A DNA stretch of 29,051 nt from Cymbomonas tetramitiformis (Eukaryota > Chlorophyta > Pyramimonadophyceae > Pyramimonadales > Pyramimonadaceae): the NCBI GenBank assembly GCA_001247695.2, contig LGRX02015650.1, positions 1 through 29,051 on the forward strand, in the 5' to 3' direction. How positions within the stretch are numbered: the stretch's first letter is position 1; each line of letters starts with the position of its first letter. Shown in pieces: positions 9,978 through 18,800 of this stretch. The position numbers were made by a program, and so were the translations under genes. The notes beneath the pieces were generated by a model. The model was not told the origin of the DNA, searched no databases, and saw only the letters and a list, made by a program, of their open reading frames with translations.

Positions 9978-10006
9978 GCCGCCAGCAAACGAATGTTGCT
10001 GGCGGC
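9978..10006. repeat. Perfect 10-bp-arm hairpin
   Basis: GCCGCCAGCA and TGCTGGCGGC flank a 9-base loop. It looks like a bacterial terminator stem but has no T tract, and the context is eukaryotic. Confidence 0.7.
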
Positions 10007-10434
10007 GTCACACATAGAGCAACAACGAACGCGACCTGTAGAACAACGAAACGCAACTCAGTAAGGATGTTACGATTTAACCGGAAATTAGTTAGTATGC
10101 AAGGAAAAATACATGCAGCAGAACAAAGCAGGACACAGCAGAAAACAGTGTGAGGTGCGCCGCAAAACTAAAGCGTCAAGAATGGACGTGTGAGTCAAAA
10201 TCGAGATAGTATCGGATATGTGAAATCAGCCAGCCGCGGCCCGCGTGGGTCTCGCCGGTGAGCCGATTTCGCCATGACATGACATGCGTTGCCATGTTGA
10301 TGTCGACCGGACGATGGATGGAGGTCACATCGACATGTCTAGCTGTCGAACGATGTCGCGCCACCTTTCGTCTCTGACCGACTGTATTGAGGTCACCATG
10401 CAATGTAGTTCCACAGTGGGATTCCACTGTTCCC
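10007..10434. other. Intergenic DNA, no gene supported
   Basis: Only short frames without recognisable content. A minor CAGTGG-GATT-CCACTG hairpin sits at 10414-10429, close to the split palindrome that holds the retrotransposon. Confidence 0.4.
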
Positions 10435-10455
10435 CTACTGTCCCATTTTACACCT
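10435..10455. repeat. Left half of the split palindrome (retrotransposon target)
   Basis: These 21 bases (CTACTGTCCC...) are the exact reverse complement of 25095-25115 on the other side of the retrotransposon. Removing the element and one target duplication restores 22-bp perfect arms around the 7-base loop TTCTCGA. Confidence 0.9.
10451..10455. repeat. Ty3/Gypsy target-site duplication, left copy
   Basis: CACCT, matched at 25081-25085. Five bases is the normal Ty3/Gypsy length. With this choice both LTRs are exactly 1,323 bp and the primer site abuts the LTR. Confidence 0.9.
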
Positions 10456-11778
10456 GTTGAACAAGGCTACAATTCAAGCAATTGCAATATCTTTATGGCA
10501 GGAAAGATTGACCAGTAAATTAACAGGTTGAGCAACAGCTCCTCCAAATAGTTACTTCAAGTTAGAACAGCCTCCAAATGGGCAATATTCATGTCTTATA
10601 CTTTCAAGGCGCGCAATTCATATCTCTAATCGATCTGTCCCATGTCGGCTGGCATATCATCATCTGCCACCTATACAAATCCTAATCAGAGAATCTGCAT
10701 TTGGACAATCCTAATCAAGACAGTTGATTTCATTGTCCCTTGCTGATCTTTGCCTTCTTCCTACGAGGAGCCACGTCCAGCACTTCTTCTTCATCACTGT
10801 CACTGCTCATGGTGCATTTCAATTGAGTTATATACTCATGTGTCCAACATCTCGGATATTTCCTAGATTGCCTCTTCGTCTCTTCAGACACCCCAGCCTT
10901 ATTCTCAACCATTGAAGTCAATCCAGTATCCGACCCATATGGTTTCTTTGGTGGTACATGAACAGTTTCCACCACAGAGGCTGGGGCATCCTCAGATATG
11001 GCCTCAGACTTCTGCTCGGTAATAGGCTGATCATCGGGCTGAACAGGTGAGGTCGGGGAGGTGCCCTTTGGTACCCAGTGAAGTTCACCCTTCTCATCCA
11101 TGATCAATTGCAGTCCCAGTCTCTTCAACCTTCGAGCTTCAGCTTGTTCTTCAGCATCGTCAGCTACCAAGTCATCGAACTCGCTGACGTCATCCTCGGT
11201 GTCATCATATTCAGGCGAAGTTGGCTCCCATTTCGGACTGGCAGTGTCCATGTCATATATGACACCCGCGTCATCTTTGTCATCCGAACCTGGTAGTTTC
11301 TCCGTACTGTTAGTGACACCTGCGTCATCATTGTCATCAGAATCTGGTAACTTCTCCTTACTCCAGGACACAGCGCCTGTATCCGAATCTTCACTGTTCG
11401 TAGGCGCTGAGTGTATAGGCTTACGCCCCTTGTAGGGAATTCCACGATATTCGTCATCGTCAATCACAATCGTCGGATTCCAGTACGCGATCCCAACGCG
11501 GCTGATCGGTAATGAGAATGGCGCTACCGGCGCCTTCAACTGAGTGGCGTCTTCTAGAAACCAGCCGCCGCCCCTATTACGCTCCCAGCGGCGTAGCGCA
11601 CCAGAAGGGTGTACGATAATATGCTGCCAGCTATAATCAAGTCCAGGCTTTCGCTCCCCATAGTACGAAGTCAATGGCTCGGGAGTCCCCTTCCGAGCCC
11701 ATTGCCATCTCACTGCCCCAGTATGCATAAATACAATATGCCAATCGAATGGCTTGGCCGGGCTATTGTTCCCTGGCA
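10456..11778 (-). repeat. 3' LTR of the chromovirus, 1,323 bp
   Basis: Nearly identical to 23758-25080 and of exactly the same length. On the element strand it starts TGCCAGGGAAC and ends CCTTGTTCAAC. It is bordered inside by the polypurine tract and outside by the CACCT duplication. It carries one copy of the LTR-encoded ORF. Confidence 0.95.
10730..11728 (-). CDS. LTR-encoded accessory protein, 3' LTR copy (~332 aa)
   Basis: An open frame fills most of the LTR. The first ATG is at 11728, and the frame stays open to 11779 at the LTR edge with only a GTG there. The N-terminal part contains a repeated ~20-residue module: HIVFMHTGAVRWQW, HIIVHPSGALRRWERN and, about 200 residues later, QLIMDEKGELHWVPKG. 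The middle is very acidic with repeated SDD(N/K)DDAGV, and the C-terminus is basic (APRRKKAKISKGQ), a possible nuclear localisation signal. I recognise no family. In the 3' LTR it lies downstream of pol and could be read from a 3' transcript, as MMTV sag is in its LTR. That parallel concerns position only, not sequence. It differs from the 5' LTR copy at six residues, and both copies are intact. Confidence 0.65.
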   Translation of the reverse strand: MHTGAVRWQWARKGTPEPLTSYYGERKPGLDYSWQHIIVHPSGALRRWERNRGGGWFLEDATQLKAPVAPFSLPISRVGIAYWNPTIVIDDDEYRGIPYKGRKPIHSAPTNSEDSDTGAVSWSKEKLPDSDDNDDAGVTNSTEKLPGSDDKDDAGVIYDMDTASPKWEPTSPEYDDTEDDVSEFDDLVADDAEEQAEARRLKRLGLQLIMDEKGELHWVPKGTSPTSPVQPDDQPITEQKSEAISEDAPASVVETVHVPPKKPYGSDTGLTSMVENKAGVSEETKRQSRKYPRCWTHEYITQLKCTMSSDSDEEEVLDVAPRRKKAKISKGQ

Positions 11779-11780
11779 CA

Positions 11781-11796
11781 ACTCCTCCCCTCTTAG
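11781..11796 (-). promoter_or_regulatory. Polypurine tract for plus-strand priming
   Basis: On the element strand CTAAGAGGGGAGGAGT lies two bases before the 3' LTR, exactly where reverse transcriptase needs a purine-rich RNase H-resistant primer. Confidence 0.88.
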
Positions 11797-11860
11797 CTTG
11801 TTAGTACAAAGAGATGATAACTCAGAGTCATTTGTACAGCAGCTAAGATCCAGACACAGA

Positions 11861-14800
11861 TCAGCCATGCGTATGGATGCGTGATATGCTTTTCTGATCG
11901 AACAGGTGCTCGAAGAGTTGACGAAGCAATCCAGCGGGCAGAGGGTATACAGCAGTGGAAACTCCCGCTCCTTGTTGCCCTGGATGAGGTCCCAGTTGAG
12001 CAGTTTCCGGATGTGATCCCAGAGTCTGTTGGTGAAGACAAGGAGTATCCATCGTGCAGTACCGTAGATCCACTGGAGGAGGCGACTGCGTCCAGATGCA
12101 AGTAGGCTTGCGATAGCCAGTACCATACATACAGTAAGAGCAATACAACGGGGTAGGTAACCGGCGAACTACGGGTCGAAATCGCAGCGCAAAGGGAGAC
12201 CTGCCCATCGGATTTTCCATAAACCAATGCTGGGGTTTGAGAAAGTCAAAAATTTGGAGCGTTCGGCGTACATAGGCATCAGCCTGTCGCAGTTGTCGCA
12301 CCCCAGTGGTCTTAGCCTGACTGTATTCGGTGCACGGTGGACTAGCCCAGATGACGTCAAAGTAATCAGGCGCGTAACGCTTGAAGTCCCAGTCCTGAAC
12401 CTTCTCAGCGTAGGTAGGTTGCCAGCGAGGATCATGATCGACGGTGACCACAGTGCTCTTCGGATAACATGACATGAAACTTCTCTCCACACTTCCTGTA
12501 CCACTGAAAAGTACTAGTAGTCGCAACTCGCGTGTCGAGACCACAGAGTCCAGAAGAGCTAGATGCGTCACAAAGGCGTCAGAGGAGCGACAGTATTGTT
12601 CCCAAGGTAGGCAGTTGTCCAGAGAAGTGAGTTTCCCTTCATCAGAAGTATCCAGGAAAGTTAGAGCTCCGGCGCGTTCCCGCCTTTGCTTCCGCTGCAT
12701 TCTGACCTCCTGTAAGGCTTTTTCCCGGGCTTGTCCTTCTCGTGATAGTCTCAGTTGTTCGAACTCCGTGAGCTGTTCGAGTTCACCCCCGTAGTTCAAC
12801 GACTCACGGGTCTTCCAGGAGTCATGAGCATTAGAGTACCCAGTCCAGCGAACCAGAAATTCTTCTACTTCCTTGCCTCCTTTCATAGGTTTCACTCTTC
12901 GAGCCAGAATCTTAGACACATGGGTCTGGGATTGTCCATCCACGAGAACCTTGGCAGGAGTAGGTATTTGTCGACGCAGCGCAAAGGCTTCATCCGCGGT
13001 GCGGTATTCCTTGAGGCGATGCTGCGCAAAAACATCGTGGATACGCCATTTAGGGGGTAACTTGAGCCGGTAAGCCACCGGAGCACCTCTGTCAATTTCG
13101 GGTAGCTCTCGCTGCTGGTCACTGAAGAACCTCTCGGTGATGGGTAAGGGCCCGTGCCAGCGAGGTCCCAGCTTCCTGAAGGATTCGCGGTTCATGATAT
13201 TTTCCGTGAGATGCTTGGCATCTACCCAGACCAAGTCTCCCAACTGAAAGGATTTGGCGGTGTGACGCTGGTCAAACTGATGTCGCTGGCGTTGCTGTGC
13301 CAGTTCTAGCTTAGTGCGGGCGTCCTCTAGTTGAGCCGCGAATTTACTAGCCATCTCGTGTGCCGTACCTTCTCCACCCTTACGCTTGGAGTGTTGTCCA
13401 GCAGCCGCTTGCAGGAACAAGTCCAGTTGCGACATAGGCGAGTGCCCCAAGACCAACTCAAACGGGGAAAAGCCGGTTACATCGCTCCGCGTATCGTTTA
13501 TGGCGAACTCTACGTTGGCACACCACAAATCCCAGTCCTCTGGATTGCTGCCTACGAAGGACCTTAGCATGTCTTCTACCACGCGGTTGGTATGTTCAGC
13601 TTGTCCGTCCGAACGAGGGTTGTAAGGCGTGGTGGAGGCCACTTTAGTTCCCATAAGTCTCATCAATTCCTTCCACATAGCATCCTGAAAACGAGGGTCG
13701 CGGTCAGAGACAATCTTCATAGGGGTGCCATGTAGTTTCCAGATGTGGTCGAAGTAGATTCGAGCGATAACCTCAGCGGAGCTGTCCTGGAAGTTCAACG
13801 GGATGATGTGAACCATTTTGCTGAGCTTACATGTGAAAGTAGCAAAGGCATCGTGATTCCGCGCCGTGACTGGCAGTCCAGTGACAAAGTCCACACTGAC
13901 CACTTGCCATAGTCGCGTAGGAATAGTGTGTGGGTTCAGCAATCCATCCGGGTAGGAATTTCTCGGTCGCACCGCTTGACAGATAGTGCAAGATGAAACC
14001 CAGCGTCCCACATCTTCTGCTGCCCCTTTCCACCAGAAGCGTCGCAGTACTCGTTCCAGAGTTTTGTCCCTGCCCGCGTGTCCAGCTGAAACAGATGCAT
14101 GCGCCTCTTGCAGTACTACCTCACGGAGGGGTGAATCTTCTCCCAGTACCAACTGATAGCGCCCAGCGCTCACCCTCCACAACACATCTCCCACTACGCA
14201 GAAGTCACGAGTGCGTTGATGCGGAGCTTCTTGGATTTCCTTCCTTAAAGTCTGGAGGGGACCAGGTCGCCCATATTCCGCTTGCAGCGCTTTGAGGAAC
14301 TCGCCTCCTGATATCTGCTGATGCAGGTCTCGAACGCTGGCCGCTTCTCCAGTACGCACGATAGGAGGGGGGGAACTCGTTTTCCTTTCCCGCTTGACAC
14401 GCTGTCGAGCTGGCGGGGCGTACACCACTAGCAGGGGCCAAGGCAGATCTAGAAGGGCTCCATCCGGGGCGGCGAACATCTGCACAGGTTCTCCTTGAGC
14501 GTCATGGGTAGGAATAATGTACTCCACTCTCATTCCCGCAGATCTGAACAACTGCCGCCACTGTGGCATGCGAGACTGAAAGTCAGGAAGGACAAAGAGA
14601 GCTGAAGTATTCTCAGGGTCCAGACGCCATTCTTCCACATATCTCCTCAGTACGGCCTCGATGGTCAAATGTTTGGAGGAGAAGGGAGGATTGCACCAGA
14701 CGTTCAACCCTCGCCAGTTTTCCTTCAAGCAGTCCGTCCAGTAGCGGTTGACCTGACGATTCTTTCCTCCCAAGTCGCAACAGGCGTCCACCTCGAAAGG

Positions 14801-15892
14801 TCCATATTCTTGACTCAAGAAGTCGAACATGTCCGCACGGAACTTCCAGTCCTGTCGGTCGCTGGGCTCCAGGAGTCTGGTTGAGGCCTCGCTGCACTTC
14901 GGCGTTGCTGAGTAATCAACAGGGGTCTTCCTGGGAGAAGGAGGCGAGGATGCTGTCAGTTTGCCAGAGCGCGTCTGAACTGCCAGGGTTGCTTTCTCGT
15001 ACCCAGTTTCGGCCAGCTGCAGGGTATGTAAGGCGTCCATCCAGAGTTGAGGGGAGTCCATCCAGGTGAGAGTCCCACTGTACGCGAGGACTGGTTCAGG
15101 ATCTTTGGTCTTGGCGCCGTTGGACTTGCGCTCCTTCAACTTGTTGGGATCTACCACTCCCAGGGGCGCGCGTCCTTGGCGAGACTCTTTACCAGCTGCA
15201 GGTCGAAACTTGCTGGCAGTGTCTGCGGCCGAGGGAGGTCGCTGCGGTTTCCCAGTAACCGGATGCACAAAGCCAGCTTCTACCAGTCCTTCTCTCGCGG
15301 AAATTTCCTTGTAGTCGGGTCGCCTGGACAGAGCGTCTGGAACCCAGAGTAGCGCCCCAGGGATGTACTCCATCTCGGGTACCCCTACCTCCACTAGATC
15401 CATGTACCATCGGGCTTGGCGTCGGCTGAGAGGTTGTCCGGGTGCCATTAACCAGACTAGGGGCTTGTGGTCACCCTGCAATTGGAACTCAGTCCAGATG
15501 AGGTAGTGTCGCCAAGTTTGCGTAGTGCAGTGATGGAGAGCGCAGAGTTCTCTTTCGCCAGCATGGTAGTTCTGCTCGGCTCCATTAAACTGTCTGCTCT
15601 CAAAGGCGATAGGTTGCAATCCATTTCCTACGTCTTGCATCAGTACTCCCCCTAGTGCCACTCCACTGGCGTCAGTTTGTACCACGAAAGGATGCCGTCC
15701 TTCGGCCGCCGCTTTCATATCGGGTAGCGCCAGAGTGGGTGAAGAACATAGCGCCTTCTTAATCTCCTCGAAGGCCCAACGCTGCATGGGTCCCCATAGC
15801 CAAGCGACATCCCCTTTGGTGAGCTGAGTCAAGGGTTGTGCTACTTCAGAGAAGCCCAGCATGTACCGCCGGTAGTACCCAGCCAACCCCAA
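11861..15892 (-). CDS. pol: Pol, second part: RNase H - Dam-like MTase - integrase - chromodomain - C5-MTase
   Basis: A 1,343-codon open frame continues Pol after a one-base frame change at 15891-15894. It begins at a TTG inside the RT-RNase H connection, so it is not an independent start. By residue: RNase H 66-195 (TDAS, GERELCAL, DHKPL); Dam-like domain about 345-495 with NPPF at 401-404; integrase with the HHCC finger (H598, H605, C635, C638) and the catalytic triad D668, D730, E766 (D-35-E spacing); GPY/F module near 907-920 (KLGPRWHGPLPI); chromodomain about 985-1040; C5-methyltransferase about 1121-1330 with FSGTG (1129-1133), SPPC (1184-1187) and ENP (1226-1228). It would copy, integrate and possibly methylate DNA in the nucleus. 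All key residues I can see are intact. No stop or linker ORF separates the methyltransferases from Pol. Confidence 0.93.
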   Translation of the reverse strand: MGLAGYYRRYMLGFSEVAQPLTQLTKGDVAWLWGPMQRWAFEEIKKALCSSPTLALPDMKAAAEGRHPFVVQTDASGVALGGVLMQDVGNGLQPIAFESRQFNGAEQNYHAGERELCALHHCTTQTWRHYLIWTEFQLQGDHKPLVWLMAPGQPLSRRQARWYMDLVEVGVPEMEYIPGALLWVPDALSRRPDYKEISAREGLVEAGFVHPVTGKPQRPPSAADTASKFRPAAGKESRQGRAPLGVVDPNKLKERKSNGAKTKDPEPVLAYSGTLTWMDSPQLWMDALHTLQLAETGYEKATLAVQTRSGKLTASSPPSPRKTPVDYSATPKCSEASTRLLEPSDRQDWKFRADMFDFLSQEYGPFEVDACCDLGGKNRQVNRYWTDCLKENWRGLNVWCNPPFSSKHLTIEAVLRRYVEEWRLDPENTSALFVLPDFQSRMPQWRQLFRSAGMRVEYIIPTHDAQGEPVQMFAAPDGALLDLPWPLLVVYAPPARQRVKRERKTSSPPPIVRTGEAASVRDLHQQISGGEFLKALQAEYGRPGPLQTLRKEIQEAPHQRTRDFCVVGDVLWRVSAGRYQLVLGEDSPLREVVLQEAHASVSAGHAGRDKTLERVLRRFWWKGAAEDVGRWVSSCTICQAVRPRNSYPDGLLNPHTIPTRLWQVVSVDFVTGLPVTARNHDAFATFTCKLSKMVHIIPLNFQDSSAEVIARIYFDHIWKLHGTPMKIVSDRDPRFQDAMWKELMRLMGTKVASTTPYNPRSDGQAEHTNRVVEDMLRSFVGSNPEDWDLWCANVEFAINDTRSDVTGFSPFELVLGHSPMSQLDLFLQAAAGQHSKRKGGEGTAHEMASKFAAQLEDARTKLELAQQRQRHQFDQRHTAKSFQLGDLVWVDAKHLTENIMNRESFRKLGPRWHGPLPITERFFSDQQRELPEIDRGAPVAYRLKLPPKWRIHDVFAQHRLKEYRTADEAFALRRQIPTPAKVLVDGQSQTHVSKILARRVKPMKGGKEVEEFLVRWTGYSNAHDSWKTRESLNYGGELEQLTEFEQLRLSREGQAREKALQEVRMQRKQRRERAGALTFLDTSDEGKLTSLDNCLPWEQYCRSSDAFVTHLALLDSVVSTRELRLLVLFSGTGSVERSFMSCYPKSTVVTVDHDPRWQPTYAEKVQDWDFKRYAPDYFDVIWASPPCTEYSQAKTTGVRQLRQADAYVRRTLQIFDFLKPQHWFMENPMGRSPFALRFRPVVRRLPTPLYCSYCMYGTGYRKPTCIWTQSPPPVDLRYCTMDTPCLHQQTLGSHPETAQLGPHPGQQGAGVSTAVYPLPAGLLRQLFEHLFDQKSISRIHTHG
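11903..12532 (-). other. C5-cytosine DNA methyltransferase domain at the Pol C-terminus
   Basis: Motif I appears as LVLFSGTGSVERSF (SAM binding). A DxDP-type block (VDHDPRW) follows, then the catalytic ASPPCTEYSQ with C1187, then FMENPMG (ENP, motif VI). A C-terminal YPLPAGLLRQL resembles motif X. At about 210 residues it matches the compact Dcm-like enzymes of phages, bacteria and large algal viruses rather than host DNMT1, CMT or DRM proteins, because it has no BAH or other regulatory domain and uses ENP rather than ENV. It follows the chromodomain without a break in frame. Cytosine methyltransferases captured by retrotransposons are known from dinoflagellates and a charophyte alga (from memory). 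Activity is untested. Confidence 0.88.
12773..12940 (-). other. Chromodomain of Pol
   Basis: The segment reads VSKILARRVKPMKGGKEVEE followed by FLVRWTGYSNAHDSWKTRESL, the chromodomain strand-helix pattern that follows the integrase in chromoviruses. In that family it recognises histone marks and steers integration. Here it leads directly into the cytosine methyltransferase, a combination that recalls plant chromomethylases in logic but not in sequence order. Confidence 0.88.
13403..14125 (-). other. Integrase core with HHCC finger
   Basis: The zinc-binding residues H598, H605, C635 and C638 precede the DDE core. D668 lies in SVDFVTG, D730 in VSDRDPRF and E766 in SDGQAEHTNR. The D-35-E spacing is exact, so the catalytic core appears intact. 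Confidence 0.93.
14408..14860 (-). other. Dam-like N6-adenine methyltransferase domain between RNase H and integrase
   Basis: Residues 345-495 contain DWKFRADMFDFLSQEYGPFE, then VDACCD, YWTDCLKENWRGLNVW and CNPPFSS. This is the layout of the phage N-6-adenine methyltransferase family (Pfam Dam, PF05869): a D-A block, a W-x-G block and the catalytic NPPF/Y tetrad. ALFVLPDF follows as a core strand. NPPF is verified in the DNA at 14681-14692. A related MT domain is a standard part of DIRS retrotransposons. A position between RNase H and integrase of a Gypsy Pol is unusual to my knowledge. Whether it still methylates adenine cannot be read from the sequence. Confidence 0.82.
15308..15697 (-). 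other. RNase H domain
   Basis: The Asp of VQTDASG, the Glu of GERELCALHH and the Asp of GDHKPLVW mark the Ty3/Gypsy RNase H. The domain ends near WVPDALSRRPDY, the usual tether to the next module. Confidence 0.92.
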
Positions 15893-18800
15893 AATTGGCG
15901 CACATGCGTGGCGTTTTCCAGAGCGGGCCAGTCCCTGATGGCGGCCAGCTTGTCATGTTGAGGTTGACTTCCTTCCCGTGAGATCACGTGCCCCAGAAAG
16001 CGTATCTGGGTCTGCAATAGTTGACACTTAGACTCTTTGAGGTAGATACCCTGGTTCTCACAGACTTCGAGAAATTGTTGGAGATGGGAAAGATGCTCCT
16101 CCAAGGTGTTGCTGAAGAGGATACAATCGTCCAGGAATATTCTTACAAAAGGAAGATGTCCCAGAGCGCGCTGCATGCGTCTCTGATAGCATGAAGGACT
16201 GTTGGTCAACCCCATGGGCATCACCAACCACTCATACGAGCCATAGGGAGAAGTGAACGCAGTCTTTTCCACATCCTCAGACGCCATAGCCATCTGCCAG
16301 AACCCATCGACTGCATCGAAGGAGGAGAAGTACTTGGCCCCATGCATGGAGTCGAACAACTGCTGAATGTCGGGAAGTGGATATTTGTCCTTGACGGTCA
16401 GGCTGTTGATGGCTCGGAAGTCGCAGACCATTCTGAGTACTTCAGGTTTCCCAGGCTTGGGAACCATCAGCACTGGTGCAGCGAACGGACTTGAGGAAGG
16501 TCTGATGTAGCCCTTGCTCAGGAGTTCATCCAGGCGTTCTCGCAATTGAGTCAGCTCCACCATGGACATCTTGTAGGGCCTCTTAGCGGGCGCGATGCCA
16601 TTCCATCCCTCTTGCAGTCTCACGTGGGCCACTTCATCTTTTCGCAGGGCGTCAAAGTTGGGCAGCGCTTCGCGAATTACTCGAGGTGAAAAGGACTCGA
16701 TCAGCTTCTGAAACTTCTTTCTCCACTCGGGGGAGATTGAAGGGTCCTCCAAATTCTCGCTGGTGGCCACCGCTGATAACATCGAAGTCCCTACCAGAGG
16801 TGTCGCATAGGCCACTAAGATGTCGTGGGGTGTCGCGGCACTGTCCATTCCCGCATATCTGCGCCGATAGGCTTTGATCTCCTTGGTCGCTTGAGCCGCT
16901 GATAACATTACCATCGGTTCCAGAGCCATCGCGGTTCTCTCGCCTTTGCGTGTAGAGCTACGCCCTGGCGAACATCCCCGTATCCGCACGGATTTGCCAT
17001 GCTGGCGAAACTTGACTGATCCCCACCCATCATAGTCCAGCGTGACCGGCGAGAGGTGTCTCAACCACCTTCCTCCGAGTACAATGTCCGCCTTGATGCC
17101 CAGAGGAAGTACTCGCATCTTGATGACCTCGGAGTAAGTCCCCTCTGAAGTCTCGGCGGTCAGCTTGCCGTAAGCGACTTGCGCAGAGGTCTGCACTGAC
17201 CCATCCGCGAGGGTAACGTTCAGCGTCATCCCATTAGCGCGAACTGTGAGGTTCAATCTCTTGACGCACTCACTGGAGATGAATTCATCCGAGGCACCCG
17301 AATCCACCAGCACGCGCACTCGCTGTCCCTTCAGCAAGGCCCAGAACACCAATAGCAGCGTTCCCTCTTTGTCCCGAATCGCAGTCAGCTGACTGTCCTG
17401 GTTCCACATTACTTGACCATCGCGTCGCAGATGTGCACAGATGGCTGCTCGCACTGGGTGATGCAAAGGTACGCGCTGCTTAGACCGGATAGGTCTGGTG
17501 CGCGGTGGTGCAGGCTGCGAACGAGGATCCGGACCAAAGTACCATCCACCTTCCAGGTCGCGATCTGCTTGTAGCTGCCGCTCCTTAGCGCGTCGCTCCT
17601 GTCCCTGAGCGCGTCGTCTGGCGCGGCTCTGCGTGCGGCTTTCCAGAGGGTAAGAGCGAAGAGGTTGGATGGAAATCTTCTCCTCCTCTTCCTCCCCAGC
17701 GCTATCTTCTGGTTCGGACTTTTGAGTGAACGAGGGGGTTTCTTCTTCCCGCGGTGCCGCCTGGGCGTTGGTGACGTTCGCTGGTGCTGCCACTGCTTCA
17801 TTACCTTCCAGGATCGGCCGCAGACGATGGCGTTGCTGTTTCTGAATGGTCAGTAGCAGTTCCAGGTGGGTTTCCTCCTGGATGGTTTTCAGGGGAGTCG
17901 GCTCCACTCCTTCTGTCACCGTTGTCAGCACACTTGGATTGTTCTCCGATCTGGCGGCGGCCAGCTGTCGCTCCATCAACTGCTGCGTGAAGTTGAGCGA
18001 CCGCTGGGAGTCCTCGAGGTCGGAAATGTCCCCAGAAGTTGCGGGCTGAGAACTGGATGGAGATAAGGTCAAATCCAGAGTTGTCGCTGGATTCGCATCT
18101 GATGGTTCCGCTGAGTCCAGGGAGAGTGAATCACCACTTGTTGTTGAGGGTAGAGCCAGGTGAGCAGCCTCCTCCGCAGCTTCCCTTTCTCGCTGGTTCC
18201 ATTGGTGCACCCTGTATAGACTGCACCATGCGTCTGGAATTCCTACATCTCCACCAGACCCTGGGATAGTACCGCACTCGGTCTCCAGAGATAGCTGAAC
18301 TGCTCCTTCGGTTATCGTTAGGTCAGGGGTGACCTTCCCATGCCATCTGTACCAGCGGCGGCGATATCTGCGCCACCCTTCTGGTACCCATGCACCTCTC
18401 CATTTCTCATTCTCCTTTACCAGCGCTGCCGCGGCCATGTGCTCCGGGTGCGTCATCTCTCTCCAAGCACGCGTGCGATCCGCCAGTGACTCTCCTCGAA
18501 GTCCTGGTGGTTCATCTCCCAACCTCGTAACCTCTGCCTCATGCTGCAGTCGGTCTCGTACAGTCTTCGGAGTTCTGCCGCGAGGTTTTCCAGTGCGCTT
18601 GCGCGCTGCACTCGTAGTGCGCTCTGCGCTTGAGGTTGACGCCCTCTCTGCCAAGGCTGGACACGCTGCTGGTCGAGACGTCGAAGGAAACACCTCAGGT
18701 CGAAGTTTAAAAGGTGGGGGTTCTGAAGCTGGGCCAGTTTTTGAAGTTCCACCCCCTTCCTCCCCACTGTCGTCCAGAGGGTGTGAAACCGCGGGTAGCG

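Noticed and set aside
9978..10006. Bacterial rho-independent terminator
   Set aside because: A good stem, but there is no T tract and no bacterial gene, and the region is eukaryotic.
10455..11780. LTR boundaries set at TGTG...AACA
   Set aside because: That choice does not match the base after CAAC in the 5' LTR and breaks the target duplication. The TGCC...CAAC boundaries give equal lengths, a 5-bp duplication and an abutting primer site.
11860..15892. Independent start codon for the second Pol ORF at 15892
   Set aside because: The start is a TTG in the middle of the conserved RT-RNase H connection. The ORF is a continuation after a one-base shift.
15891..15894. Programmed -1 frameshift in pol
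   Set aside because: The zero-frame codons CAA TTT TGG do not form a canonical slippery heptamer, and the site lies inside a conserved block where Gypsy elements are normally continuous.
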